A stretch of DNA of 64,000 nucleotides from Porodaedalea pini (Eukaryota; Basidiomycota; Agaricomycetes; Hymenochaetales; Hymenochaetaceae): positions 310,001 to 374,000 of the forward strand of contig NBAY01000021.1 of assembly GCA_002794775.1 (NCBI GenBank). Direction: 5' to 3'. The translations under genes were made by a program, and so were the position numbers. The stretch's first letter is position 1. Each line of letters begins with the position of its first letter. Under the pieces are notes generated by a model. That model was not told where the DNA came from and ran no database searches. It was given only the letters and a program-made list of their open reading frames with translations. Below, in pieces: positions 11,937-23,828 of this stretch.

Positions 11937-12767
11937 TCAAGAGAAATGCACTGGGTGTTTGGCTTTGGCCTGTCCATTCATCATGGCTGATCCTTCCTGT
12001 GCAATCCTTCCATACTCAGCTGCGAACGTTGCATTGAAGTCATTCCAGGACGTGATCAGGTTCATGTGCTTGCCCAGGTTGATCAGTGCAATATGCAGCT
12101 CGTTTAATTGACCGACTAACTGTGAGAGTAGATCGTGGGCTTTGATGGCTTGTTCCTGAGCGACTTCGGTGAGGCGAGCCATCCTGAGCGCTGTTTCCTG
12201 AAGTGCCGACTGTTGTGCTTTGCATGCTGTGCATTCTTGCTTGGCATCTTTGAGCATCACTGCAAAGTCAACCTGCTCGGCTTCTGCAGAAATTAGCAAT
12301 TCTCGGGCTTTGTACAGTTGGCTGAGGTATGCTGGCTGGACGTAGGACACCGTTGCTGCAGCATTAAACCAAGAGAGGGTCAGGGCTGATTCATACAAGG
12401 TTGCCTTCCTGCTCGTGATCCATCTGAACACCATGTGGTATACTTCTTTGTACGCAAGTTGCGTGAGGCCCTTGCAATTGGGGCTGGCTATGGCAACTGC
12501 GGTACAGAATTGAGACCACGAACCTCTGGCAAGTGCAGGTGACTGCGAGAGTTGCTCTTGTATTTTGGGTGTGCAGAATGTGTAGGCCACATAAATCAGA
12601 GTCAGGTCTGTAGGTGTGAGCTTGTCAAATGCGAACAGTAATTCCACCATGAACTTGGCGAATGAGGTTGTTGTGGGGTCATATACAACTATCCACAAGA
12701 CACCCATTGGGTGGAGGTTGGCTAGAGTGAGGTCACCAGGAGTCGGGTTGGGCATACAGCGCACCAT
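11937..12767 (-). CDS. Retroelement accessory protein of unknown function (276 aa)
   Basis: Uninterrupted 276-codon frame starting MVRCMPNPTPGDLTLANLHP. The N-terminal 150 residues look globular with several Trp and Tyr. The C-terminal 120 residues (from about ARELLISAEAEQVDFAVMLK) are Ala/Gln/Leu/Glu-rich and probably form a coiled coil, followed by a short basic tail. It lies between integrase and the 3' LTR, on the same strand as pol. It has no stop codons, whereas pol has several, so it may be under different constraint or younger. I do not recognise a family; it could be an envelope-position accessory protein or a captured host gene. Confidence 0.5.
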   Translation of the reverse strand: MVRCMPNPTPGDLTLANLHPMGVLWIVVYDPTTTSFAKFMVELLFAFDKLTPTDLTLIYVAYTFCTPKIQEQLSQSPALARGSWSQFCTAVAIASPNCKGLTQLAYKEVYHMVFRWITSRKATLYESALTLSWFNAAATVSYVQPAYLSQLYKARELLISAEAEQVDFAVMLKDAKQECTACKAQQSALQETALRMARLTEVAQEQAIKAHDLLSQLVGQLNELHIALINLGKHMNLITSWNDFNATFAAEYGRIAQEGSAMMNGQAKAKHPVHFS

Positions 12768-14389
12768 GCCCTTGAGGACGATCGCATGGGGAGGCGTAAT
12801 GTCGGTACTTTCTATTGTGGGCAGGGTCAGGTGTTGTCTCTTTTTCCTTTTTGTTGCTTTCAGTAATGACGTGTCTTTTTAAGGACAGTTGTGTCGCATG
12901 AGTCGTTTGTGTGTCTGTTTCAGGAGAACCTCTCTGTATTGGTCATTCCATCAGTTGGCGGAGTTCGCATTCATTGCGTGTTTCGGGTGATTCTTTCACA
13001 TGCTTCGATTGGGTCCTTTGGCAGGTGATTTGTGACAGCGATAGTGTCATCTTTTCGTGGTTGGCAGCTGGTTGATCGGTGTAGATCATGTGTATGGGTT
13101 GTTTAGGATCGGCAGTTCATTTGGGGACGTGTTTTTGTTGAGTATTGCAGTAAATATATGTTCGGTATGAGTGTGGGGAAAATCTCGGTACACGTCGGTA
13201 CGTGTCAGTATATGTCAGTATGTGTCAGTACACATCAATACTGTAAGGCGCTCTGGACCTGATGTGAGTGTTGGTACAGAGCTGGAACGAGCGAGATATC
13301 AACTCTGGTATGAGACAATAGCAATAGCAGAGACGAGAATGAGAACAAGACAAGAGATGAGACTGAAGACGAGGTTGCCACAAAACTAATTGTTGCAGAG
13401 ACTAACTGCACGCACGAAAGCTGCCCTATCTGAGGGGAACTCTGTGGTAGTATTTCCTCTCTTGCTACCTACAACAGGGAAGTCCCTAAATACAAGGTGC
13501 AAGAGATCTATCTACAGGAAAATTATTCCAAAGTGAGTATAATGTGCATACCAGGTGAAACATAGAGCGTTGGAGAGAAAACACTCGGAACATAAGAGAA
13601 ATATAGAAAATCAAAAGAAAACATGTCCATGCAACAACTTCCCCATTTGCCTCAGTCCATCATCTGGTCATATCACAGCTCCACTGGAACTGAGATCCTC
13701 CAATCAGTGAGTCGTCATCCATCATCGGGCTGATCTCTGGTATGCATCCCAACTGACTCCAATGAGGTAAGCTTTCCGGTATGTCCCAAATTGCCAGGGG
13801 GATCTTCCTAGTGATCCACTGATGCGATGTCAGGCAAATCATCCTGTGTCCGGTATGTGTCAATACCTGTTCGAACATGCAATGGATGGCCTCTAGAGGG
13901 ATCTGCAGTGGTTGGCCACTCGTTGGTACTCTACATCAGCAAATTTTTGTCTTTTAGTCCATTGTTTTGTATTTCGTGTGTTTGGTGCCGGTCCGTGTCT
14001 CTGTTTGGCCAGTTGTGATTTTTGTTTGGTGGTCTTGGCTCAGTGTAGTTATTTTCTTTGGTGTTTGCATTTGGTTGAGCATCTGTGTGTTGTGTGCCTC
14101 GTGGTTTCTTTTCATTTGGAGCAGCCTTGTTGTCAAACGCTGGTGTTCGGTGTGTACCTGGGTTCATTGTGAGTGATTGGCAGGTTCATACTGTATTTGG
14201 TGTGGTCTGGATCCATGTGTGATTGGCTTTTGAGGTGTGTGATTGTCAAGAACCATTTTAGGTGCTTTGGTGATCTTGAAATGACCAGGTTCCATATCGT
14301 GCTTCTTGAGTGCGATCATGGTGCTTGTTCCGGTCCGGTAACGCAGGGGCGTGATTCCTGTTGGTAAAGATCATTGTAGTTTTTGAAAT
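12768..14389. other. Retroelement internal DNA without a clear gene
   Basis: Between the 276-aa gene and the plus-strand gene. GT-rich on the plus strand (13900-14200), with tandem variants of the motif cagtayrtgtcagta near 13180-13240. Open frames here are low in complexity and unconvincing. Confidence 0.45.
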
Positions 14390-16547
14390 GTGCCCCCCTC
14401 TACTTTTTACTACCACCTCCTCCATCTCACCTTACCCATTCGATGGACAACGCTACAACTCCCGATACCATCCCATGCACCCCCACATCTCTCAAGGATG
14501 GGGGGGGGGGGTTCTTTGACACCACCACAGGAGAAGTTGGGGGCTAGCAATCATGTGCCAGCAGCCCCTGGTTTCTCACAGGAAACTGATGACAGCAACC
14601 GAGATGTGGGAGGCATGCTCGTCGGCGTGGATCTCCCACATCCATTGCAGCTACCGTCATCCTTGTTGGGTGGAGAAGTGGGCAGAGAGGGGGAACCTGC
14701 TAGGGAAGTTGGTGTTCCCCCTGCTGAGTCAGTCCTGCCAAGTCTCATCCAGCGTGATCCTTTCACATCACGTATGGAAGACTTCAACTCAGCTCTCGAC
14801 GATCTCAAGAAGTCAAGTGAAGAGGCTCGCGAGGAGGCAATGGCGTATGTGCAGGCTACTTGGGTGTGCCACTTGTTTTTGTTTTCTTGTTTTTGCTTCT
14901 GATACCCCTTTTCTAGCACTCCCTTTCTACCATGTGGGATGGTGTTTCTGAGTGCGCAAAAGCCACCCATATCTCTTTTACCGTGATGGACATCCTTTTG
15001 GATGTGTTCTGGACTGAGGCTGAGGAGGCAGTGGAGAATGCGACTGAGGAGATGCTGCCCAAGCATCTCTGGTCCCTTATTGCTGAGGAGGAGGAGAAGG
15101 TGGCCAAGCGTAAGCGCAAATGCGAGCTCGTTGCTGCCGAGCATGCGCACACTGCTGCTGAGGCCCAGGAGAGGGTAGAGTGTCAGGCTCATGAGGATGC
15201 CAAGTGTGCCAAACAGGCTGTGGAGGAGGTGCAATTCTGGCTTGAGTGTACAGATCTCCTAGTGGCCAAACAGGCTCGGGAAAAGGAGGAGTGCATGGCA
15301 AAACTGAGGGGCGTGCGTGATTCGTTGCACACGCTGTATCCTACAGTGACCGATGAGGAGCTCCAGGGCTGACTCCAACGTATGGTTGGTCCTCCTCTGC
15401 CGGTTTCATCTGCGATCCCTTCTGCTCCTACTCATTCGATTCCACCTCCACCCCGTTGTGGATCACATACACGTCAGCCTCACCCTCATCCTGTCCTTGT
15501 GCATTTGGGAGCAGAAAGCGGGGAGGTCGTTTCTCCCACATTGTTGCCTCAAGCTGGTTCAGATGCAAGTGCTGTGTCTCATCGAGGTATTGGTGGGCCC
15601 ACTGCACCCCCTCATAGGACTTCCTCCTCTCCTTTCCTGGCTGTGCCAGCTGGGACTGTAAAAACTGATCCTTTGACAGTCAGCAGAAGCACCTCATCCA
15701 CAAAGATACTGCGTGAGGTGACAAAGGTGAACATTCCTTTCTGTACCGGTCCTGATCTTCATGGTTGACTGTTCCCATGTAGGTTGGTGGTTTGTGCACA
15801 CGTTCTGAGGCAGTGGCAGTCAACATCCCTCCTACGAAGCCTGGGATGAAGCGAAAACTGGTTCTGGTTGAATCCAGCGGCGACGAAGGGCCTTCTCGTC
15901 CTGGTCCATCCAAGGTTCTGTGTGCTGTGGGTGCATCCTCTGAGAGAGATGTGAAGCCCCAAGAGGCCGTTTCTGATAGCCTGGACCCAGATTTGCTCGG
16001 AGGTGGGGTACACCTAGGGCGGACTGTTCAGTTTGCCCTCACTTGCGACACTTGCATTGTTGCGGGCGCATCATGTGATGGTGTCCCCAAGAGTCGGTGG
16101 TGCACCCATTGTTTGTGGAATAAGGTGCACTGTGTCTTTGAGAGGTTCTGCAGGCAGTGTGGTGGTACCCAGCTCGCTCCTCTCGCACTTTCCATGGTGG
16201 ACCCGATCAGTATTGGCAGTGCAGTCTGGCAGTTTGGCGATGTGCCTGACTACTCAGATGTGGCTTCCATCAACGTCCTGGTTGGGGCGTTGGCTAGGAA
16301 TGTCGCCGAGTCTTGTGTGTCAATTCGTGAGCACCAAGCCACCATTTGTTGTCATCTTGAGGCGTATGAGGCTCGTGTCGATGAGCTTACATGTCATCTC
16401 GGCAAATATGAGGAGGTTGAGGACTGGATGCTGCCTATGCCATTCCTTGACAAGGAATCTTTCATTAACTATTGGACCATTCAAGAACAAGAGGAGAAGG
16501 AAGAAAAGGAAAAGAAGAAGAAGGGAAAAGGGAAGGGTAGAAAATAG
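14390..16547 (+). pseudogene. Antisense retroelement gene: coiled coil plus cysteine-cluster protein
   Basis: Read on the strand opposite to pol. Pieces in order: a Pro/Gly-rich N-terminal part after a run of 12-13 G at about 14500; MEDFNSALDDLKKSSEEARE near 14775; an intron near 14865-14935; a Glu/Ala-rich coiled coil (14932-15369); a Ser/Pro-rich linker; a short intron near 15742-15780; and a final exon to 16547 with the cysteine cluster C-x2-C-x5-C...C-x2-C (CDTCIVAGASC and WCTHCLWNKVHC), a helical region and a Lys/Glu tail. The cluster resembles degenerate Zn2Cys6-like fingers that agaricomycete mobile elements often encode. An in-frame TGA at 15370-15372 breaks the coiled-coil exon from the linker, so this copy is probably not functional. 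The function is unknown; DNA or chromatin binding is my inference. Confidence 0.55.
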
Positions 16548-16763
16548 GGTAGTTTTGGTGTTTGTTATTTATTAAAGGAATTTAGTCTATGGTTGGTACC
16601 GCGTTACACTGCGCTTTACGATGGAAGTATAAGACTCGGCTTTTGCTTCTAGGCTTGGTAGGGTACTGTTTTTCGTGGATTTCATGGTTTCGAAGTTTGA
16701 GAGTGGGGGTTTGTTGTGTGAAAGGAAATGGAATGAGAACAAATATCAAAGAGAATAGGGGTA

Positions 16764-19700
16764 TCATGATTCAGATTCGGTTCCAGAGTTGGTGTTGAGG
16801 ATTTCTGTTCGTTGTGGCCAATCCTCGGCACTGAGCTCCTCCCCTTTGATTTTTGAATGTTTGTTGGTGAGATCATTGAGTTCTGAGTTGGTTTGCTCCA
16901 CTATCTGGGTGACTGGGGTTGATATGTTTGCTCGTGGGTGGTACAGGATAACTCTGAAGGCTGCGTATCGTAGTGCCAAGACTGCACCTGTGAGTTCTGC
17001 AAGAATGTATGATCCTCCAGTTGTTCAGTGAACAACTACCATCAGTCCGAGGTATTTGGGTTTGGCTTTCTGGCTTAGTTCTGTGTCAATTTGTGAGTTT
17101 TGAACCAGAACCAGGGCTCTGGGGCCAAAGTCGTAGTCTCGGATCATGTTTTGGTAGTGTTTTTTGAATTGCTGGATTGATTTGAAGCGAGCACGCCTGA
17201 CTGCTGAGTGTACTTGTTTCAAGTCTTCTGGTTGGCGCTGGAGTGCCCTTGCTCATGCTGTGAGTAGTTCTGACTGGGATACCTTTGATGTATATACTGG
17301 TGACATGTACGTTTGTTCAGCCAAGTTGAATGGAAGGATCGGCTGGACCCCATGGACCATATAGTATGGTAAATATCCTGTTGCTTTTTGAATCATGATC
17401 CTCTCCACCCATATGGCATGGTATGCATGTTGTGACCATCGAGTTTCATCGTTCCCAGCAAGTTTCATCAGTGTTTCCCTAAGGTCCCTGTGGCGCCACT
17501 CTACAATTCCGTTCGCTCTTGAGTTATAGGGGGAGATTTGGATATTGTGGACTCCGTATCTTGCCAACATCCTGATTACTTCACCGTCGAATGATGGACC
17601 ATTGTCTGAAATGATCTCGTGTACATAACCCCATTGACATATGATGTCCTGGAAGATGAAGTTGGCGATTGATCTCAAGTTGTCAGCATGTAAGAGTCGG
17701 AATTCTGGGTGGCCTGTGAGCGAGTCTCTTGCCTGGATGATATACCTGAATCCCCCTGATTTGGGCATGAGCATCACGTCTATGTGTACCCTGGCAAATA
17801 GTGGTGCTGGTGTTGGGACGTTTGGTGGAATTCATACGTGAGTGAATTGCTGAGTCTGGCACAAGTGACATGTTTTCAGGAACCAATGTATGTCAGAACT
17901 CATCATGGGCCACCAAAATCGATTGTGGATTTGTAGCTGTACTGAAAAGAATCCTTTGTGTCCCAGGTCATCGTGTGCTGACTGCATGACCGAGAATTGG
18001 CAATCTCGTGTGAGTATGAGTTGGTGTGGTCCCGAGTATCGTTTCCTCCAAAGTTGTCCATCTGCGATGAAAAATCGAGTTGCCTTTGTTACGAAGTGTC
18101 GAAATTCATTGTCTGACATGTCTTCTGGTTTCTTTGGGTCGCTGAGAAACTCCTTGATTTTTATCAACTCTTGATCGGCCAATTCTGCTGCAACTGTCCG
18201 AGGAATGGTGGGAGGGTCTGCGGCGGGAGGAATGTCTCCAGTGTATGCTATGAATATGAAGGCATACTGATTGTCGATCCATTCTTTGTAGTTTTCGTCA
18301 TCTGGAGGGTCGGCGTCTGCTTGCTTTCGCCGACTGAGTCCGTCTGGGCCTGTATGCCAAGTGCCTGGTACATGGATAATCGTGAAGTGGAACAATAAGA
18401 TTCCAGCGATCCACCGATTGATTGTCGCGTTTGGCTGGATATCTGGGTTGTTGATCATGCCTTTAATGTACTTCGCGTCAACTTCAATGTAGAAGTGGTC
18501 CAGTCCTATTAGGTAGATTTGTGTGTCGTGGAGTGCCCTCATGAGCCCAAACAGTTCTACTTTTGGCTGTGAGTAGTTCTGTTCCCTCTCATTCCATGTT
18601 GCAGACATAAAATGGGCTGGGAATTGTTCTCCATTTTCTCCGATCTGTAAGAGAATCGCTCCATATCCTCGAATCGACGAATCTACGCAGAGGTGGACCG
18701 GTCTCCCGCATTTGTAGTCGATCGGCCTGATGGCTCCAGACTCGGCAACTGCCTTCTTAAGTTGGTCCATCGATCGCTGTTCGAGTTTTCCAAATGAGAA
18801 GGGGACGTCTTTTCCGGTGAGTCAGTTCAGATCATATGCCAATCGGGCGAAGTCATTGATAAAATGCCTGAGGACTCCTGCAGTTCCGAGGAATGATCGA
18901 ACATCGGTAATGTCTTCACAAGGAGGCCAGTCGATGACCTTTTGGACTCGTGCTTCGTCTGGGACTCGTCCTGAGTAGTTGCAGGTGTGGCCGACTATCA
19001 CGGCTTCGGGTGCAGCAAGTACCAACTTCTTCCCGGACAGAGTTGCCCCAACTACTTTGAATCTTTGGAGGACTCGGTTGACGTCGTTTAGGTGTTCCCA
19101 TATGAATCGGCAGATTCCTGAATTTTCCGGGATGGTCTCATATGATCCGTCCTGTAACTCGTATCGCGTGGCCGGCCCTTTTATGGGTACATCATCAATG
19201 TATGGGAATGCCACGTCTGGGATTTCGTCCTTCAGAATGAATGTGACATCGGCGTGCATGATTTGCTGGGAGTTCGTATACCCCATGGGAATTGATGTGA
19301 GTTGGAATGCTCCTAGTGGTGTCTGGAATGTCATTATGTCCCTACTTCGTATGGCGAGTTTTCTTTGGTCGAACGCTATGAATAAGTCCAAAGTTGTATA
19401 ACAGGATCGGCCACCGAAAGACTCGGCGATGTGTTCTGTTGGATACGGTACCAATGGATCTCGTATTGTGACTGCATTTAGTGGTTGAAGATCGTGGACT
19501 ATTCTCAGCGACTTTCCATCCTTCTTTACTATGCAGAACCACCTGGATCGATACGACGAGTTTGACGGTTCGTAAACACCGGACATGATTTTGTCTTTGA
19601 TGATTGCGACGACCCTGTCAAATATTCCCGGTGGGATAGGAATATTCTTCAGTACCCATGGAATATGTTCGATCATTGGGATAAGGACTGGGGCGAAGTA

Positions 19701-20279
19701 GTCATAGTCGAGTGCGCCCTTTTCTGTTTCGTCCCATGCGAACGCCATTTCCTGCGTACGGATGACCCACCACGCGAGATCCTTTTCTTCAGGGAGTAGG
19801 AATCTGGCCAGGTCTATGTTCATTTTGTTGTATCGTTCCTGGGTGAGTCTTTTCCCAGGTGAGAATGGTGGCAGATGGGTCGGCAGTTCTGGAAGGTCCT
19901 TCAGAGGATTGGGGTGTTGTGTCCTGGTGATTCGATATTCTTCGGGGAGTGTGGTTGGAACCGGCTTTATACGATCGGCGACCTTTTTGTACTTGTAGAA
20001 TGGCTGAGTCGTTCGGCGGGTCTGATTTTTTCGAGGAAGTAGAGATTTGTTGTCGTATGGGTGATTAATGGAGAATAGTCCTGTTCCGCCGTTCGTTTGG
20101 ATTTTGTTGTTTTTTGTATTTTGTTTTGATTTTACGCCTCCCTTTTCTGTGATGGTGATTTCAATAGACTGCCTGTCAAAAGAAATATGTACTGCGTCTG
20201 ACTCCGGGATATTCGTGGTATAGCATGGTTGCGTCTCTGGTTCGTCTCGTCGATATTGTACCGATTCATCAACTATCAA
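16764..20279 (-). pseudogene. pol: Retroelement pol (RT, RNase H, integrase), inactivated
   Basis: One reading frame from 20279 down to 16764, interrupted only by TGA codons at 18822-18824, 17832-17834, 17253-17255 and 17025-17027. Reverse transcriptase: YTTLDLFIAFDQ..., SIPMGYTNSQQ and the YIDD catalytic box (near 19200). RNase H: HLCVDSSIRGYGAILLQ, ELFGLMRAL and VDAKYIKGM. Integrase: H-x-H ... CHLCQ zinc-binding domain, then the DDE core with D in ARDSLTGHPEF, D in SDNGPSF and E in GIVEWRHRD. The C-terminal part has GGSYILAELTG. Three of the interrupted positions sit where related elements have Arg, compatible with CGA-to-TGA changes. It is entered from gag in the -1 frame across a T-run at 20278-20282. 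It ends 217 bp before the convergent plus-strand gene. Confidence 0.85.
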
Positions 20280-23200
20280 AAATCCTCATTCTCAGCTGGT
20301 TGCTTTCGGCGTGTTCGTTCTCGAGTTGGAATTGATACATCTTCTTCCATTACCGGGTGGATTAGTTCTAGTACCTGGTTGTTGATGTCTATATCCACCA
20401 ACCGAGCCTTGCAGTGTGCGAGGAACGGTCGGCCAAGTAGGATGTCGAATGGTGCCGGGTGTACAACTTGTGCTTGTACGAGTACCAAGAATCCTCCGAG
20501 TCCTATCCTGAGTCGCGGTATTAGTTCGAGCAACTGGGTCCTAGACGCATCTGCTGTTTTGATAGTGATTCGTTCATTGTTCAGAGTTGGCGATCCTAGA
20601 TGTTTCCACACGTCCCGCGAGAGTCCGATAAATGAAGCTCCAGTGTCAAGTAGTCCTTCTACCTCGACCTTTCCGTCCAGCCATACATCGATGACTCGAA
20701 TTGGTACGGTTGCTGGCACGACTGGTTCCTTTTCCGTTGTCTCGTCCGGCGATCCCGGCCTGGGTCCTACCGAGTACATGGCCGTGCCTTCATCTTCAAG
20801 ATTTATTGGACTTCGCTTTGCCGTCATCATATCCTTGCACTTTCGCCTGACTTCCGGCGAGGTTGCCAACAATTCTCGACCTGATATTGACACCGTGGAA
20901 TCCAAGAATCGGCAAAACACTGCGTCGACCATTGCGGGGTCGTTAGCCGGTGTGCTGTATTTGAACTGAGGCCTCTGTATGTCTACCGTTGGGTTTGGAT
21001 GTCCAGGCTTTGGTTCCGTCCTTTCTCGTGGTGGTGCTACATGGACTTGCGTAGGCTCGCTTGGTGGTAGATAGTCTGGTATTGTTTCTTCGATTGTTCT
21101 GGGCTCGACCGATTCTTTCTCCTTTCCTTGGTCTGTTTCAGTTTCCGGTACGCCCAAGTCCGTAGCTGGTTTGCGTCCTTCTTGTTCTTTCGTTGGTTTC
21201 ATCGTACGCTTAGGTGAAGGAGGGTTGACTTTTCCTATATTTGCCAGTCTCGCAGATCGTCTCTGCTGGCCGTGAGAATTTGCCGTATCGTCAAACCAAA
21301 CCTTCCTTCCTTCCCCTACATATTCGTCCTGGATTTCTTCGATATGGGCTTCCTCCTTACATGGCTGGGTCGGCGTATACATACTTGGTCCTGATATGGC
21401 GGGATAGTACGTATCAAACAAGTTTGCAGTCTGATGTGGTGGTGGATCTCGTAGTGCCGTCATATCGACAGGAAGAGTCGTACCTGGAGGGACTTCATTC
21501 GGGTGGTCTCGGTAGTACAAGTTCATTCGATCCAGTAGAGAGGAGCCTTGAGGTCCCGGAGGTAGTCGTGTTCCTCCTGGCATCACAATGAATCCTTGTG
21601 CATCCAAGGCCAATAGTCGCCGGTTCAGCAATGTGTCCCTGATCGTACAGTCCCTGAATAGGTGTGCGGTGCTGTGGCACATTGCACACGTTCGGGGTCC
21701 TGTATTCCTTACCTGCATATTTCTAGCTGGAGGTGGGCCTCTCGGTGGTGCCCTGTACTCCTCTCGTGGTCGTCCGTAATCGTCGGGTCGCTGGTACTCC
21801 CGTGGTTCATTAGGGGCATACGGCCAATCTCGAGTGTATCGATCCTCGTAGTCCCGTCTTCGGTACTCCTCCTTCCTTTTGCCCCGGAGATCTCTTACTT
21901 CAGCTTGTAAGTCCGATACCATACGTGTGAGCAGGCTCAGTTCTGAGTCCTCTCGTTTGATGGGGTTTGGTGCGTATGGTCCAGATGCTGCGGCGACGTG
22001 TTGCTGAGTAAAGTATGGAGGTGCTGCGGGTATCCCGAATGTTCCATACTGCGGTACTGCGTAGCCTTGCTGTGCACCGGGGCCAGTTACTAGGACTCCT
22101 CCTGCTATGAGTCAGTCGAGTTTGTTGTATAGTACCGGTATATCCCAAGGGACGCCAGCTGGGTGTCGAAAGTCAACCAACCGAAGCTGTTGTTTGAGAT
22201 GCTGATTGGTGAGCCGATTCAGGCCTTCTCGATAGAACCGTTTTTGGTCTAACTCCGAAATGACTCCTTCTTGAACCAGGTATGACGTAATACACATAAA
22301 GCTTCGATGGTATTCTCCCAGGGCAGCCGTGCTCATTAAAACCTTGTTGGAATTCTCGGCAACAAAGTTGATTAGATCTCCATAAGTGTATCTTATCGTT
22401 GCCGCCGGATAGAAGCCTAGGGCGGCTGTTTTGAATGACGCGAAATCGTTTTGTTGTGCCTGTGGGAGAGTCGACCATAGTAATTCCTCGCGTACCGGTG
22501 CATAGTAACGTGCCCAATTGATTTTCTGTAGGTCGGTGATCCCTGCATTCGATCCTAAGATGTTAACCTCTTCGAAGAATCGTGGGATCCCTTCTGGTTC
22601 TGCATCGGTGTTCATTGCTGGTGCTCGTTTGTCATGTCTGTTTGGCATTGTCGCTCCTGGAACCGGAGGATTTGGTCCGGTGATCGGGAGATTTCTGGAC
22701 TCGGCGAGGTCTGGAAGAGGATTGGCGACGTTGGGTATGGGTTGTGTCGGTGGTGCCGTTGGTGGGGCTTGTGAAGGTCCTTGGCTCGATCCTTGTGTGG
22801 TAGAATTAGCCATGACTGCTCTGACTATTGGTGGCGCCACGATATGGAGAGTCGGCGGAGCCGGTGTGGGTATGCGTGAGGGTGGAGTCGGCTGTTCCGG
22901 AGTCGAAGGGCAAGTTTCCGGGTATGGGTCCGCGATCGTTGATATTGCAACAGGCACCGTTCCTTCTGGAGTTGGTGGCGGTGCTGGTGGAGGTAGGTCT
23001 TCCTCCGATGTCTCGGACCGAGTTTGTGGTGATCCTGGGGTTGGTCGTCCTTCTTGGTCAGGGGTAGGATCCTCAGGTTCCGAGTCTCGTTTTATTGGTC
23101 CTTCTATTGGTCCTCCTGTTTGAATCAGAGGTTCGTCGATCTGTCTTCTGATGGCTTGTCTGCCCCAATTAAGTGGTGACCCTGGTCTTGTGGGTGACAA

Positions 23201-23828
23201 CGATCCGAGTGACTGGTTTCGATATGGTGTTGCCGATCCTCGTGGTCCTGGCGATACCAGTCTCCTGACCACTTCTTCGGATCTGGAGCGACTTTGTTCC
23301 CTTGTTGGACTCCTGTATCCTTCGAGGCCTGGATTCTTTTCCTCGCTTTCGGGTGTTCCCCTGGGTCATTGTGTCTGCCGACTGAGCGGTGTACTGGCGA
23401 TGCTGAAATGTGACCTGTTGCCAGTTACAAAGCTTCCTGGGATACGAAGTGATATCGGTGTTTCGATGAGATCAGGTAGGATCCTTCTAGGTTCGACTGG
23501 TCGTCCTTGTTCTTGTGTGAGTTCGGGTTCGGTTACTAAGGGTGGCTGTTGTTGCTCGGTATCCTGAAGTGTGTTTTCTGGGTTGGTGATTCCAGATCGG
23601 CGAAAGGGTGACGACGACGCTTCTCTGGGAGCGTGTAAGATTCGAGGGGTGGCTGTGGTCGGTGGACATCCTCTTGGTCTTCCTCGGCCTCGTCCTCTGG
23701 GTGGTGGTGGTGGGTTGCTCGGTTCTTCTTGGACCTTTGCCTGTATGCGTGTAGAGCGCCGAGGAGCTTCAGACGTCGACCTGATACTTAGGCGAGGCAC
23801 CTTGTCCCCCTTGCGGTGGGCTCCAATG
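20276..23828 (-). pseudogene. gag: Retroelement gag-protease, inactivated
   Basis: A single frame from the upstream LTR edge down to TGA 20276-20278, broken by TGA at 23366-23368 and 22112-22114. Order: Arg/Pro/Gly-rich leader (near 23600-23750), Pro-rich linker, a conserved capsid-like region (GIPRFFEEVNILG ... GVPWDIPVLYNKLD, 22115-22620), a region with a short helix (LLTRMVSDLQAEVRDLRGKR), a perfect CCHC knuckle CAMCHSTAHLFRDC (near 21650), an acidic/Pro linker, and an aspartic protease with the active-site triad DTGA (LLDTGASFIGLSRDVW, near 20650). The 22112 TGA is shared with the second gag copy at 25282-25284. The 23366 TGA is AGA in that copy. No certain start codon: the frame is open into the LTR. 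Confidence 0.8.
23812..23825 (-). promoter_or_regulatory. Putative primer-binding site of the LTR element
   Basis: TGGAGCCCACCGC on the minus strand, 3 nt after the LTR end. A TGG start is expected for complementarity to a tRNA CCA tail. The same sequence with slight changes borders the other 5' LTR at about 27700. The tRNA was not identified. Confidence 0.4.

Noticed and set aside
22518..23123. 201-codon plus-strand Gly/Val-rich frame
   Set aside because: Antisense shadow of the Pro-rich gag linker.
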